Origin: Aurantimonas coralicida DSM 14790
GTDB taxonomy: Bacteria > Pseudomonadota > Alphaproteobacteria > Rhizobiales > Rhizobiaceae
Assembly: GCF_000421645.1 (NCBI RefSeq)
Contig: NZ_ATXK01000003.1
Coordinates: 310,001-374,000 of the forward strand
Reading direction: 5' to 3'
DNA: 64,000 nucleotides
The position numbers and the translations under genes are program-made. Of the stretch, positions 17,068 to 23,483 are shown piece by piece; the stretch's first letter is position 1; each line of letters starts with the position of its first letter. The notes beneath the pieces are model-generated. The model worked only from the letters and a program-made list of their open reading frames with translations. It did no database searches and was not told the origin of the DNA.

Positions 17068-17517
17068 TCAGTGGTAGCGGCCGTCGCGTTTGTAGGCGGC
17101 GATCGCCCGCCACACGCCCCAGCCGCCGGCGGCGACCATGGGCAGGATGAGCAGGCTCTTCTTGCGCTTCACCGTGCCGAGGATCAGCGGCAGGTTGGAG
17201 ACGGCGGCGACACCGGCGATGGACGCGATGTCACGCTGCAGCCGGTCGTCCGCCCGTTTCTTCGGCGGACGCCGGGCGATGATGACCGCGATGTAGGTCA
17301 GGATCACCAGTACCAGGAACACGCCGGCGAAACCGAGTGCGGCCGGAAGCGGGCCGAAGATCTGGGCGAGGTAGACGAACAGCGCCAGAAGCAGCGACAT
17401 CGCCATCCCGAGGGCGAAGACGGCCATCACGACATAGAGCGCGACGACCCGCTTCATCCGCGCGAGGAAGACGCCCGCCTCGCCGGTGATCAGCTTCGTA
17501 ACTAGCTGAGAGAGCAT
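17068..17517 (-). CDS. Phage-holin-family (DUF1469-like) membrane protein
   Basis: 149 residues with two long membrane helices (about 30-53 and 56-82), amphipathic N- and C-terminal regions and a third weak hydrophobic stretch near 125-137. This pattern matches the 'phage holin family / DUF1469' proteins that are normally paired with ElaB/YqjD-type DUF883 proteins, as here: the gene upstream (17520-17876) ends 2 bases before this start. The pair occurs on chromosomes as a stress-induced inner-membrane unit and is not itself evidence of a prophage. Confidence 0.75.
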   Translation of the reverse strand: MLSQLVTKLITGEAGVFLARMKRVVALYVVMAVFALGMAMSLLLALFVYLAQIFGPLPAALGFAGVFLVLVILTYIAVIIARRPPKKRADDRLQRDIASIAGVAAVSNLPLILGTVKRKKSLLILPMVAAGGWGVWRAIAAYKRDGRYH

Positions 17518-17519
17518 GA

Positions 17520-17876
17520 TCAGCGGCGGAAGATGCGCGCGTAGAGATAGCCGGCGGCCGCGGCGATCAGGACGCTCTTGATCGGCTCGGCGCGGACGCG
17601 CTCGCTCAGCTGCTCTTCCAGGTCGGACGCTGCGTCCTGAGCCTGCTGGATGTAGCGCTCGCCGCGCTCACGCACGTCGTCGCGCAGGGCAAACACGTTG
17701 CGGCGGGCATCGTCGGCCTGGTTGGAGGCCAGCGACTTCAGCGCATCGGTCACGCCGGCGAGATCCTTGCGGAGATGATCGATCTGGGTTTCCAAATCCG
17801 CCTTGTCCTCAGCGGTGGAAGCGCCCCCCGGAGTGCCGCCGGACTGGAAATTGTGGGGGGTGGTGTCGGAAACCAT
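17520..17876 (-). CDS. DUF883 (ElaB/YqjD-like) membrane-anchored protein
   Basis: 118 residues from the ATG at 17876, chosen for its GAGG ribosome binding site. A Gly/Thr-rich N-terminus leads into a long amphipathic helix (DLETQIDHLRKDLAGVTDALK ... AQDAASDLEEQLSERVRAEP), then a short C-terminal hydrophobic anchor (SVLIAAAAGYLYARIF) and an RR end. E. coli ElaB/YqjD are C-tail-anchored, stationary-phase proteins that bind ribosomes. It forms an operon with the holin-like gene. A near-consensus EcfG promoter (GGAAC-N16-AGTT) lies at 17954-17978. Confidence 0.78.
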   Translation of the reverse strand: MVSDTTPHNFQSGGTPGGASTAEDKADLETQIDHLRKDLAGVTDALKSLASNQADDARRNVFALRDDVRERGERYIQQAQDAASDLEEQLSERVRAEPIKSVLIAAAAGYLYARIFRR

Positions 17877-17953
17877 GCTGAACCTCATTCGAAATGAAAC
17901 TGACGATCCGGTTGTCTCCTCCATTCAGAGGTGAGCGATCCGGTTCTGACTGA

Positions 17954-17978
17954 AACTGTTTCGAGGGCTTGGGGTTCC
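17954..17978 (-). promoter_or_regulatory. Near-consensus EcfG promoter before the DUF883 gene
   Basis: On the minus strand, GGAAC (17978-17974), a 16-base spacer and AGTT (17957-17954). One base differs from CGTT. It is about 78 bases before the DUF883 start, a reasonable distance. Function is inferred. Confidence 0.45.
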
Positions 17979-17983
17979 CGGTT

Positions 17984-18023
17984 TCGCGAGGGTTTTCTCG
18001 CGATGCAGCGCGGCGCCGCGCTG
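17984..18023. terminator. Two adjacent hairpins downstream of ecfG
   Basis: TCGCGAG/CTCGCGA with a six-base loop (17984-18003) and a perfect 18-base palindrome CAGCGCGGCGCCGCGCTG (18006-18023). They lie 16-55 bases after the ecfG stop. No T-run follows on the minus strand, so termination would be weak or Rho-assisted; mRNA 3'-end protection is an alternative. Confidence 0.5.
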
Positions 18024-18038
18024 TTTGCTGACGTGGCC

Positions 18039-18590
18039 TCAGGCGGCGGGCGCGACGCCGATGATCTGGGAGGAGATGGAGTCCGGCCCGTATTCGCCGT
18101 CACCCTCGATGCCGAGAAGTTCGCCAATGCGGGTCCGGGCCCGCGACACACGGCTCTTGATGGTGCCGACGGCACATTTGCAGATTTCGGCTGCTTCTTC
18201 ATAGGAGAAGCCGGATGCGCCGATCAGGATCAGGGCTTCGCGCTGATCGTCGGGCAGCATGTCGAGCGCCTTGCGGAAATCCTGCAGGTCCAGATGGCCG
18301 TGCTGTTCGGGATGGCCCGCCAGCTGCATGGCGTGGATCCCGTCGACATCCTGAACCTCGCGGCCCTTCTTGCGCATCTGCGTGTAGAACTCGTTGCGCA
18401 GGATGGTGAACAGCCAGGCCTTCAGGTTGGTGCCGGGCTGGAAGGTGTGCTGCTTGTCCCAGGCCTTGACGAGGGTCTCCTGCACGAGGTCGTCGGCACG
18501 GTCGAACGACCCGGCGAGCGACGCCGCGAAAGCACGCAGATTCGGGATGATGGCGATCAGATCGCTGCGGAAATCCGTCTGTTCTGTCAT
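18039..18590 (-). CDS. ecfG: General stress response ECF sigma factor EcfG
   Basis: 183 residues with sigma-2 (FDRADDLVQETLVKAWDKQ...GTNLKAWLFTILRNEFYTQMRKKGREV) and sigma-4 (MLPDDQREALILIGASGFSYEEAAEICKCAVGTIKSRVSRARTRI). The 'CAVGTIKSRVSRAR' recognition helix and the NepR gene 6 bases upstream identify the EcfG (ECF15) group. It directs RNA polymerase to GGAAC-N16-CGTT promoters, of which four exact copies occur within about 7 kb here. In the known partner-switch, NepR holds EcfG until phosphorylated PhyR captures NepR. No perfect EcfG promoter lies before nepR-ecfG itself. Confidence 0.95.
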   Translation of the reverse strand: MTEQTDFRSDLIAIIPNLRAFAASLAGSFDRADDLVQETLVKAWDKQHTFQPGTNLKAWLFTILRNEFYTQMRKKGREVQDVDGIHAMQLAGHPEQHGHLDLQDFRKALDMLPDDQREALILIGASGFSYEEAAEICKCAVGTIKSRVSRARTRIGELLGIEGDGEYGPDSISSQIIGVAPAA

Positions 18591-18596
18591 GGGAGC

Positions 18597-18809
18597 CTAC
18601 TTGCTGCCCGCCTTGGACGACGACTCGGCGGCATCCAGCGCATCCAGCAGCGACAGGAAGCGGTCGGGGACCGGCTCGCTCGCGACATCGTCGTAATAGG
18701 CCTTCAGACGCTTGCCGATGGCGGACTGGACGCCGTTGTCCGACGAGCGCTCAGATCGCTGTGCGTGGGAAGTCTGCATGCTCTCGTCCTTGCTCTTTCG
18801 GTCGTCCAT
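18597..18809 (-). CDS. nepR: Anti-sigma factor NepR
   Basis: 70 residues from the ATG at 18809. An internal ATG at 18779 has a better Shine-Dalgarno sequence (AGGA, 7 bases away) and would give 60 residues, so the start is open. The core IGKRLKAYYDDVASEPVPDRF followed by LSLLDAL is the conserved NepR two-helix motif that binds both EcfG and PhyR; the flanks are polar and disordered, as in the family. It precedes ecfG by 6 bases in the same operon and is divergent from phyR. Confidence 0.93.
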   Translation of the reverse strand: MDDRKSKDESMQTSHAQRSERSSDNGVQSAIGKRLKAYYDDVASEPVPDRFLSLLDALDAAESSSKAGSK

Positions 18810-18928
18810 CACGCGTCTCGAAGCACGGTTACGGCAGTCCCGGAGCGCAGCGCTCTGTTCGAATTCGCGTGTCTGGCGTTCGGCATGGTGTGCATTCGTA
18901 GCTCGCATTGCTTCCAGTCGAGGTCGGA

Positions 18929-18956
18929 ATATAGACGCAGACATCGGCGCCTCAAG
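18929..18956 (-). promoter_or_regulatory. Candidate housekeeping promoter for nepR-ecfG
   Basis: On the minus strand CTTGAG (18956-18951), 16 bases and CTATAT (18934-18929), close to the rhizobial sigma-70 pattern CTTGAC-N17-CTATAT. It is about 120 bases upstream of the nepR start. The rest of the 323-base nepR-phyR gap holds the phyR EcfG promoter and a small GGCAA-TTT-TTGCC inverted repeat near 18961-18973. Confidence 0.4.
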
Positions 18957-19056
18957 TCCAAGGCAATTTTTGCCCTGGAATCCAAGCGCCGAGGTTTCCA
19001 TCCGACTTCAACATCCCATCTGAAAGGGCTGGGAGGCGGATCCGGTTCCCGGTCAC

Positions 19057-19081
19057 GGAACTTTATTTCGACAAGGACGTT
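19057..19081 (+). promoter_or_regulatory. EcfG-type promoter for phyR
   Basis: GGAAC (19057-19061), a 16-base spacer and CGTT (19078-19081), an exact EcfG consensus, with the -10 52 bases before the phyR start codon. It implies positive feedback of the stress response on its own response regulator. Confidence 0.9.
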
Positions 19082-19132
19082 TCCGAGCGCATTGTGAACG
19101 TGTTTGTCTCGATCGAATCGAGGGGTTTTTAT

Positions 19133-19927
19133 ATGTCGATGTCATCCCGCATAGCGCCGCATATTCCGTATCTTCGGCGCTATTCCCGGGCTTTGAGTGG
19201 CTCGCAGGCGAGCGGCGACGCTTACGTGGCTGCGGTTCTGGAAGCGCTGATCGCCGATCCGAGCCTGTTCTCGGACGACCAGACGCCGCGCATCTCGCTC
19301 TACAAGCTGTTTTCCTCCCTTTGGCAGTCCGTCGAAGTGAACATCCGTGAGGATGCGCCGACCTCGGCCTGGGAAGAGAAGGCGTCGCATAATCTGAAGG
19401 CGATCTCGCCGCTGCCGCGGCAGGCGTTCCTGCTCGTCGCCGTCGAGGGCTTCACCTCGGAGGAAGCCGCGACGATCCTGAGCATCGACGAGACGCGCTT
19501 TTCCGAGCTGATCGATCAGGCAAGCACCGATATCGGCCGCCAGGTCTCGACCGAGATCATGATCATCGAGGACGAGCCGTTGATCGCGATGGACATCGAG
19601 CAGATGGTCGAGAGCCTCGGTCATGCGGTGACGGGCATCGCCCGGACCCACAAGGAAGCGATCGAGCTCTTCGACAAGCAGCGGCCCGGCATGGTGCTGG
19701 CGGATATCCAGCTCGCCGACGGCAGCTCGGGCATCGACGCGGTCAACGACATCCTGAACAAGGTGTCGGTGCCGGTGATCTTCATCACCGCCTTCCCGGA
19801 GCGGCTGCTGACGGGCGAGCGCCCGGAGCCGACCTTCCTGGTGACTAAGCCGTTCAATCCCGACATGGTCAAGGCGCTGATCAGCCAGGCGCTGTTCTTC
19901 GAGACCGACAAGAAGGCGGCGGCCTGA
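19133..19927 (+). CDS. phyR: Stress response regulator PhyR
   Basis: 264 residues from the ATG at 19133 (GAGG upstream), matching PhyR length. The N-terminal half (1-135) is sigma-factor-like: IPYLRRYSRALSGSQASGDAYV resembles sigma-2 and LPRQAFLLVAVEGFTSEEAATIL resembles sigma-4. The C-terminal half (142-255) is a receiver domain: acidic pair E146/D147, phosphoacceptor D191 (VLADIQLADG), the FITAFPE switch motif, where the Thr precedes the atypical AFPE of this family, and the VTKPF lysine. Phosphorylation opens the sigma-like domain to sequester NepR and free EcfG. Transcribed from an exact EcfG promoter, divergent from nepR-ecfG. Confidence 0.97.
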   Translation: MSMSSRIAPHIPYLRRYSRALSGSQASGDAYVAAVLEALIADPSLFSDDQTPRISLYKLFSSLWQSVEVNIREDAPTSAWEEKASHNLKAISPLPRQAFLLVAVEGFTSEEAATILSIDETRFSELIDQASTDIGRQVSTEIMIIEDEPLIAMDIEQMVESLGHAVTGIARTHKEAIELFDKQRPGMVLADIQLADGSSGIDAVNDILNKVSVPVIFITAFPERLLTGERPEPTFLVTKPFNPDMVKALISQALFFETDKKAAA

Positions 19928-20164
19928 CGGACGTCGCCTGTTGTCCCCGGCGCGGTGCGTGTCGACCCGTGATCGGCCGGACGCGACCCGCCGGGAGCAC
20001 TTTGCTTGCGGTGCCGCGGTGGCATCGCCCGACACCGGGCGCCGGTCGCCACGGTCCGGACGGGGCAGGGCGTCGTCGAGGACGGGCGGTCGTTTCGCAA
20101 GGCGAGGCGGCAACCCGAATGGTGACGGATGCGCTCCGTTGTATTCGTGTCGATTGAGCATACG

Positions 20165-21148
20165 ATGTTGGTGAACAAGGTCTTGCGGGCATTGGCGAAT
20201 ACGGAGGTGTCCGTCTTCGCCCAGGATTGTGATCTACGCTATGCGTGGGTCTACAATGCCGGCGAGTCCTGGCTTGCTCTGGCGGTCGAGGGCATGGCCG
20301 ATCGCGACATCCTGCCGGCCGGCGCGGCCGAACGCTCCGAAAAGCTCAAGCAGGACGTCATCGACACCCGCAAGCCGGCCCGGTTCGAGCTGTCGACGAT
20401 CAAGGGCGCCTCGGTGCGCTGGTTCGACATCCGCATCGACGTCGACGAGAACGAAGCCGGCGAGGTCTGCGGCATCATCGGCACGTCGGTGGAGATCACC
20501 GAGCAGAAACGCCGCGAAGACACCCTCAAGACGCTGCTGCGCGAGCTGTCGCACCGCTCCAAGAATCTCCTGGCCATCATCCAGAGCCTGGCGAGCCAGA
20601 CCGCGCGGCATTCCGTCACCGTCCCCGAATTCCTCGTCCGCTTCCGCGGCCGTATCCAGTCGCTGGCCTCCTCGCAGGACATCGTCACCGATGCGGACTG
20701 GCGCGGCGCCGACCTAATGAGCCTCGTGCGGATGCAGGTCGAGCGCTATGCGCCGGACGGAATGGACCAGATCGCGGTGGACGCGCTCGACGTCTATCTG
20801 TCGCCGACGGCGTCGCTTCATGTCGGACTCGCGCTGCACGAACTGGCGGTGAATGCGGCCTCCTACGGATCGCTGTCGGTCCCCGGCGGATCCGTCTCGA
20901 TCCGTGCCAGCTTCGACTGGCGTGGCGACGATCAGGTGATCGTCTTCGTCTGGCAGGAGCGCAATGGGCCGCGAGTGCGGCTGGAGCGCGACCCGCGCTT
21001 CGGCACCTCGACGCTCGAGCGCATCGTTCCGAACGCCGTCGGCGGCGAAGCGAGGCTCGAATATCTCCCCGATGGGATCCGCTACACGCTGGTCATTCCA
21101 GCGGCGCAGTACGAGATCACCTCCAACGGCCGGCGCGATTCCGCCTGA
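20165..21148 (+). CDS. HWE-family sensor histidine kinase, probable PhyR-pathway kinase
   Basis: 327 residues from the ATG at 20165; an ATG 36 bases upstream would add 12. No membrane segment, so cytoplasmic. A PAS-like sensor (about 8-115) with FAQDCDLRYAWVYN and the terminal 'IGTSVEITEQKRRE' is followed by the H-box ELSHRSKNLLAIIQSLASQT (phosphoacceptor H130), N-box LHELAVNAASYG and the WxE motif (VWQERNGP) that defines HWE kinases. The invariant G1 box is replaced by a short G-rich turn, as usual in this family. Kinases of this group next to phyR (PhyK/PhyT type) feed the general stress response; soluble forms can also be light- or redox-sensing. The 237 bases upstream contain no EcfG promoter I could find. 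Confidence 0.88.
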   Translation: MLVNKVLRALANTEVSVFAQDCDLRYAWVYNAGESWLALAVEGMADRDILPAGAAERSEKLKQDVIDTRKPARFELSTIKGASVRWFDIRIDVDENEAGEVCGIIGTSVEITEQKRREDTLKTLLRELSHRSKNLLAIIQSLASQTARHSVTVPEFLVRFRGRIQSLASSQDIVTDADWRGADLMSLVRMQVERYAPDGMDQIAVDALDVYLSPTASLHVGLALHELAVNAASYGSLSVPGGSVSIRASFDWRGDDQVIVFVWQERNGPRVRLERDPRFGTSTLERIVPNAVGGEARLEYLPDGIRYTLVIPAAQYEITSNGRRDSA

Positions 21149-21242
21149 CGCCGGTTTCGTAAGCGCGCCGTAACGTAAGCTTCGTGACACGCCCCCGTGA
21201 TCATGTAGTTCCGGAAAAATCGCGATCCGAACCTACCGCTGT

Positions 21243-21267
21243 GGAACCTCTCTGCCGAAGGCCCGTT
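21243..21267 (+). promoter_or_regulatory. EcfG-type promoter before the gene at 21290
   Basis: GGAAC (21243-21247), 16 bases, CGTT (21264-21267). The gene starts 23 bases after the -10, with a clear AGGAGAGG between them, so the 5' leader is very short. Exact consensus match. Confidence 0.88.
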
Positions 21268-21289
21268 GTAGAGCCAAAGGAGAGGTTCG

Positions 21290-21580
21290 ATGGAACACGT
21301 TGCTGCTTTCATGCTGCTGGTCGGATGTTCAGGCGATGCTTCCGTCTGCAAGGAAATTCCAGTTCCCGTCCCCGCATACGAAACCGTTGCCGAATGCCAG
21401 CAGGATCTGGGTCTGCAGATCCGCCTGAGCGGTTCGGAACAGCGCAAGGTCTACGGCGCCTGCAAGGCTGTCGACGAAAAGGTCTTCGAGCAGTCCGCGT
21501 CCATCGACTGGGCGGTCAGCCGGGACGGTCAGCTGCTGATCACCTTCGACGCCGAGCCGCAGATGGTCGCATCGCGCTAA
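21290..21580 (+). CDS. EcfG-controlled small protein of unknown function
   Basis: 96 residues with an AGGAGAGG ribosome binding site. A short hydrophobic start (VAAFMLLVGCSG) could be a degenerate signal or lipoprotein-like segment. The remainder has three Cys (CSG..VCKE, EC, AC) and strands ending in a Lys/Asp-rich region (IDWAVSRDGQLLITFD). I do not recognise a characterised family; similar small Cys-containing proteins occur near stress loci in Hyphomicrobiales, as I recall, but I cannot verify that. The exact EcfG promoter 23 bases upstream makes it a direct stress-regulon member. Confidence 0.8.
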   Translation: MEHVAAFMLLVGCSGDASVCKEIPVPVPAYETVAECQQDLGLQIRLSGSEQRKVYGACKAVDEKVFEQSASIDWAVSRDGQLLITFDAEPQMVASR

Positions 21581-21628
21581 GGATCGTTCGGCCGGATCGG
21601 CCGGGGGATACGATCGTGCACGGGTGAT

Positions 21629-21653
21629 GGAACCAAAACGATAGCGTAGCGTT
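21629..21653 (+). promoter_or_regulatory. EcfG-type promoter before the gene at 21691
   Basis: GGAAC (21629-21633), 16 bases, CGTT (21650-21653), 37 bases from the start codon at 21691. Exact consensus match, the third on this strand within 2.6 kb. Confidence 0.88.
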
Positions 21654-21690
21654 CCGTGGTGGGACGACTGTGTTTGTGAGAGGTGGAAAT

Positions 21691-21975
21691 ATGTTCAAGA
21701 AGCTTTCGATCGCGGCTGTCGCCGCACTGACCCTGGCGGCAGCAGGCTGCACGACCGAAGATCGCTACACGGCAGGCGGTGCGGCGCTCGGCGGCCTCGG
21801 CGGCGCGGCGATCGGAGCGGGCGTGAGCGGCAATGCCGAAGGCGCGCTGATTGGCGGCGCGATCGGTGCGGCCGGTGGCGCCATCGCGGGTAACGTGATT
21901 GGCCGCTCCCAGGAGCGCGAAGGTTACTGCCGCTACTCGGACGGTAACATCTACCGCTGCCCGGACGGCTATTGA
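21691..21975 (+). CDS. Glycine-zipper lipoprotein, EcfG-controlled
   Basis: 94 residues: a lipoprotein signal with lipobox LAAAGC (Cys near residue 18), then a Gly-zipper region (GGAALGGLGGAAIGAGVSGNAEGALIGGAIGAAGGAIAGNVIG) of the kind seen in OsmB/SlyB/17-kDa antigen family outer-membrane lipoproteins, and a polar tail CRYSDGNIYRCPDGY. OsmB-type lipoproteins are stress-induced; this one has an exact EcfG promoter 37 bases upstream. The C-terminal CPDGY recurs at the end of the lipoprotein at 22093. A strong terminator follows. Confidence 0.88.
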   Translation: MFKKLSIAAVAALTLAAAGCTTEDRYTAGGAALGGLGGAAIGAGVSGNAEGALIGGAIGAAGGAIAGNVIGRSQEREGYCRYSDGNIYRCPDGY

Positions 21976-21978
21976 TTA

Positions 21979-22043
21979 CAGCGGGTCTCGCGACCCGCTG
22001 ACGAGAATGACGGTCGTCGAGCTTGCGCTCGGCGGCCGTTTTT
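21979..22043 (+). terminator. Tandem hairpins including a rho-independent terminator
   Basis: First hairpin CAGCGGGTC/GACCCGCTG around TCGC (21979-22000). Second hairpin from ACGG to CCGT with a CGAGC/GCTCG core (22010-22039), followed by TTTT. The second is a canonical intrinsic terminator for the 21691 transcript. Confidence 0.85.
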
Positions 22044-22092
22044 CGTTTGGGTGCACAGACAGCTATTCGCGGATCAGGGGAATCTGGCTCAC

Positions 22093-22407
22093 ATGACGAA
22101 GGATTGCCGACAGGCACCGGGAAAGCGGCGCGCGCCGGCTCTCATTGCGCGCGGAGCCGCAATGGCCGGCCTGCTGCTCGTCTCGGGATGTTCGGGCACG
22201 GGATTGCCGCTGGTCTTCGGCGCGGTGTTCGGACTAGAGGGCGCCGAGGATGCACCCTACCGCGTCGGGCGCCTTCCGCAGGTCGCCGCGGAGCCAGGCG
22301 ACCGGGTCATCGGTCAGGCCGCCAATGCTGCCGGCCAGTGCATCTATGTGCGCGGCAACAGCAATCTGCGGTTCCGCTCTTCCTGCCCGGACGGCTACAG
22401 GCTCTAG
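22093..22407 (+). CDS. Small lipoprotein of unknown function
   Basis: 104 residues from the ATG at 22093. A long basic N-region (TKDCRQAPGKRRAP), a hydrophobic core and the lipobox LLVSGC near residue 30 point to an outer-membrane lipoprotein. The mature part has strands (LPQVAAEPGDRVIGQAANAAGQCIYV) and ends in RSSCPDGYRL, sharing CPDGY with the upstream lipoprotein. No EcfG promoter is visible for it; it lies behind a terminator, so it needs its own promoter, which I cannot place. Its stop is 27 bases from that of the convergent HugZ gene. Confidence 0.7.
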   Translation: MTKDCRQAPGKRRAPALIARGAAMAGLLLVSGCSGTGLPLVFGAVFGLEGAEDAPYRVGRLPQVAAEPGDRVIGQAANAAGQCIYVRGNSNLRFRSSCPDGYRL

Positions 22408-22434
22408 CGCGTTTCCGATCTGCGCCGATCGGGT

Positions 22435-23250
22435 TCAGTCCGATTGGCCGCGAACGAGCGAAACGAACGCGTCGCGATAGCCGTGCGCGGCCGCATCGAG
22501 GCCGAATTCGATCCGCGCCATGCGATCTCCGCGAATGATTTCGAACCCGAAGCGATCCATGGTCGCGATCCGCCATCCGTCTTCCGAAAGCCCGGCCGAC
22601 GCCGCCAGCGTGTCGATGGCGTCGCGGTGGTCGTCGTTCATGTGGTCGCGGGCGCGCATTGCCGTCGCCGCAAGTTCCGGCACAGGCGGGTCGACAAGGT
22701 CACCCCGTTCGAGGGCGAAGGCTCGGGCAAAGCCGCCATTGAGCGAAGCGGTCTCCGGCTCGAGCCGGATCATCCGGAAATCTGCGAAGTCCGCGTAGAG
22801 CGCTGCCTTCGGGTGCCGCGCCAGGAAGCGGTCCCGCAGCCCTGGCCGCTCGGGATCGTCCGCCGCAATGACGCTGGCGGTTGCAAAGATCGTGAGCCGG
22901 GGATGGGCGAGGGGATCGCCCTTGCCGGGGCGCGAAACCAGCAGCGAGCAGCGCCGGTCGGCGTCGAGCGCCGTTGAGTGCAGCGCCAGCGCGGAGACAA
23001 GCAGGAGCGGGCGGCCCTCGAAGTCCGTTGCAACAAGAACCAAGCTCGCGGACGGATGTCCGTCGCTTGGTCGCAGCACCGCCAGCATCCCGTCCCGCGC
23101 GCCGCGCAGCAGTGACCGCGCCAGTTGCCGCGCCGAATCATCCACCGGCTGCAGGACGGATGGCATGGAATCGCCAGCGCGCGGCGCCGGCGCGGCGTCC
23201 CATTCTGCAAAGGCGGCGGGGGTCTCTGGTGGTGCGGTGCGATCGGTCAT
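22435..23250 (-). CDS. HugZ-family heme-utilisation / pyridoxamine-phosphate-oxidase-like protein
   Basis: 271 residues. The N-terminal FMN-binding-like split barrel (about 38-180: ARSLLRGARDGMLAVLRPSDGHPSAS, then strands to 'ARHPKAALYADF.DF...RLE...A.LNGGFARAF') is followed by a DUF2470-type helical domain starting HMNDDHRDAIDTLA (about 205). This two-domain order is that of HugZ heme oxygenases and of related flavin-reductase-like proteins. The heme-coordinating His of HugZ lies in the C-terminal loop, but I cannot confirm it here. Divergent from mrp with 233 bases between; no Fur/Irr box could be identified with confidence. Confidence 0.8.
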   Translation of the reverse strand: MTDRTAPPETPAAFAEWDAAPAPRAGDSMPSVLQPVDDSARQLARSLLRGARDGMLAVLRPSDGHPSASLVLVATDFEGRPLLLVSALALHSTALDADRRCSLLVSRPGKGDPLAHPRLTIFATASVIAADDPERPGLRDRFLARHPKAALYADFADFRMIRLEPETASLNGGFARAFALERGDLVDPPVPELAATAMRARDHMNDDHRDAIDTLAASAGLSEDGWRIATMDRFGFEIIRGDRMARIEFGLDAAAHGYRDAFVSLVRGQSD

Positions 23251-23483
23251 CCCGGCAGACTAGCCCGGCGCGCGGCGATGCGCATCAGGACGGCGGCGTT
23301 GCATTAAGTCCGGGCACCCCGGTTGGATATCGCCGCCGAGGCACGATATCAGCGCAGAAGCATCAAGCACACGAGCACGGGGCCGAGCCGGGGCGAACGC
23401 GCCGGCATCGTCCGCATGGGCCGCTGAATGCCTGGCAAGGCAGAAGCGGATCGGCGGGCGCGGCCAGACCGAAGGAGCCGAGA

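Noticed and set aside
17068-17517. Prophage remnant suggested by the holin-family protein
   Set aside because: It is paired with DUF883 as in chromosomal stress operons, and no other phage gene is present.
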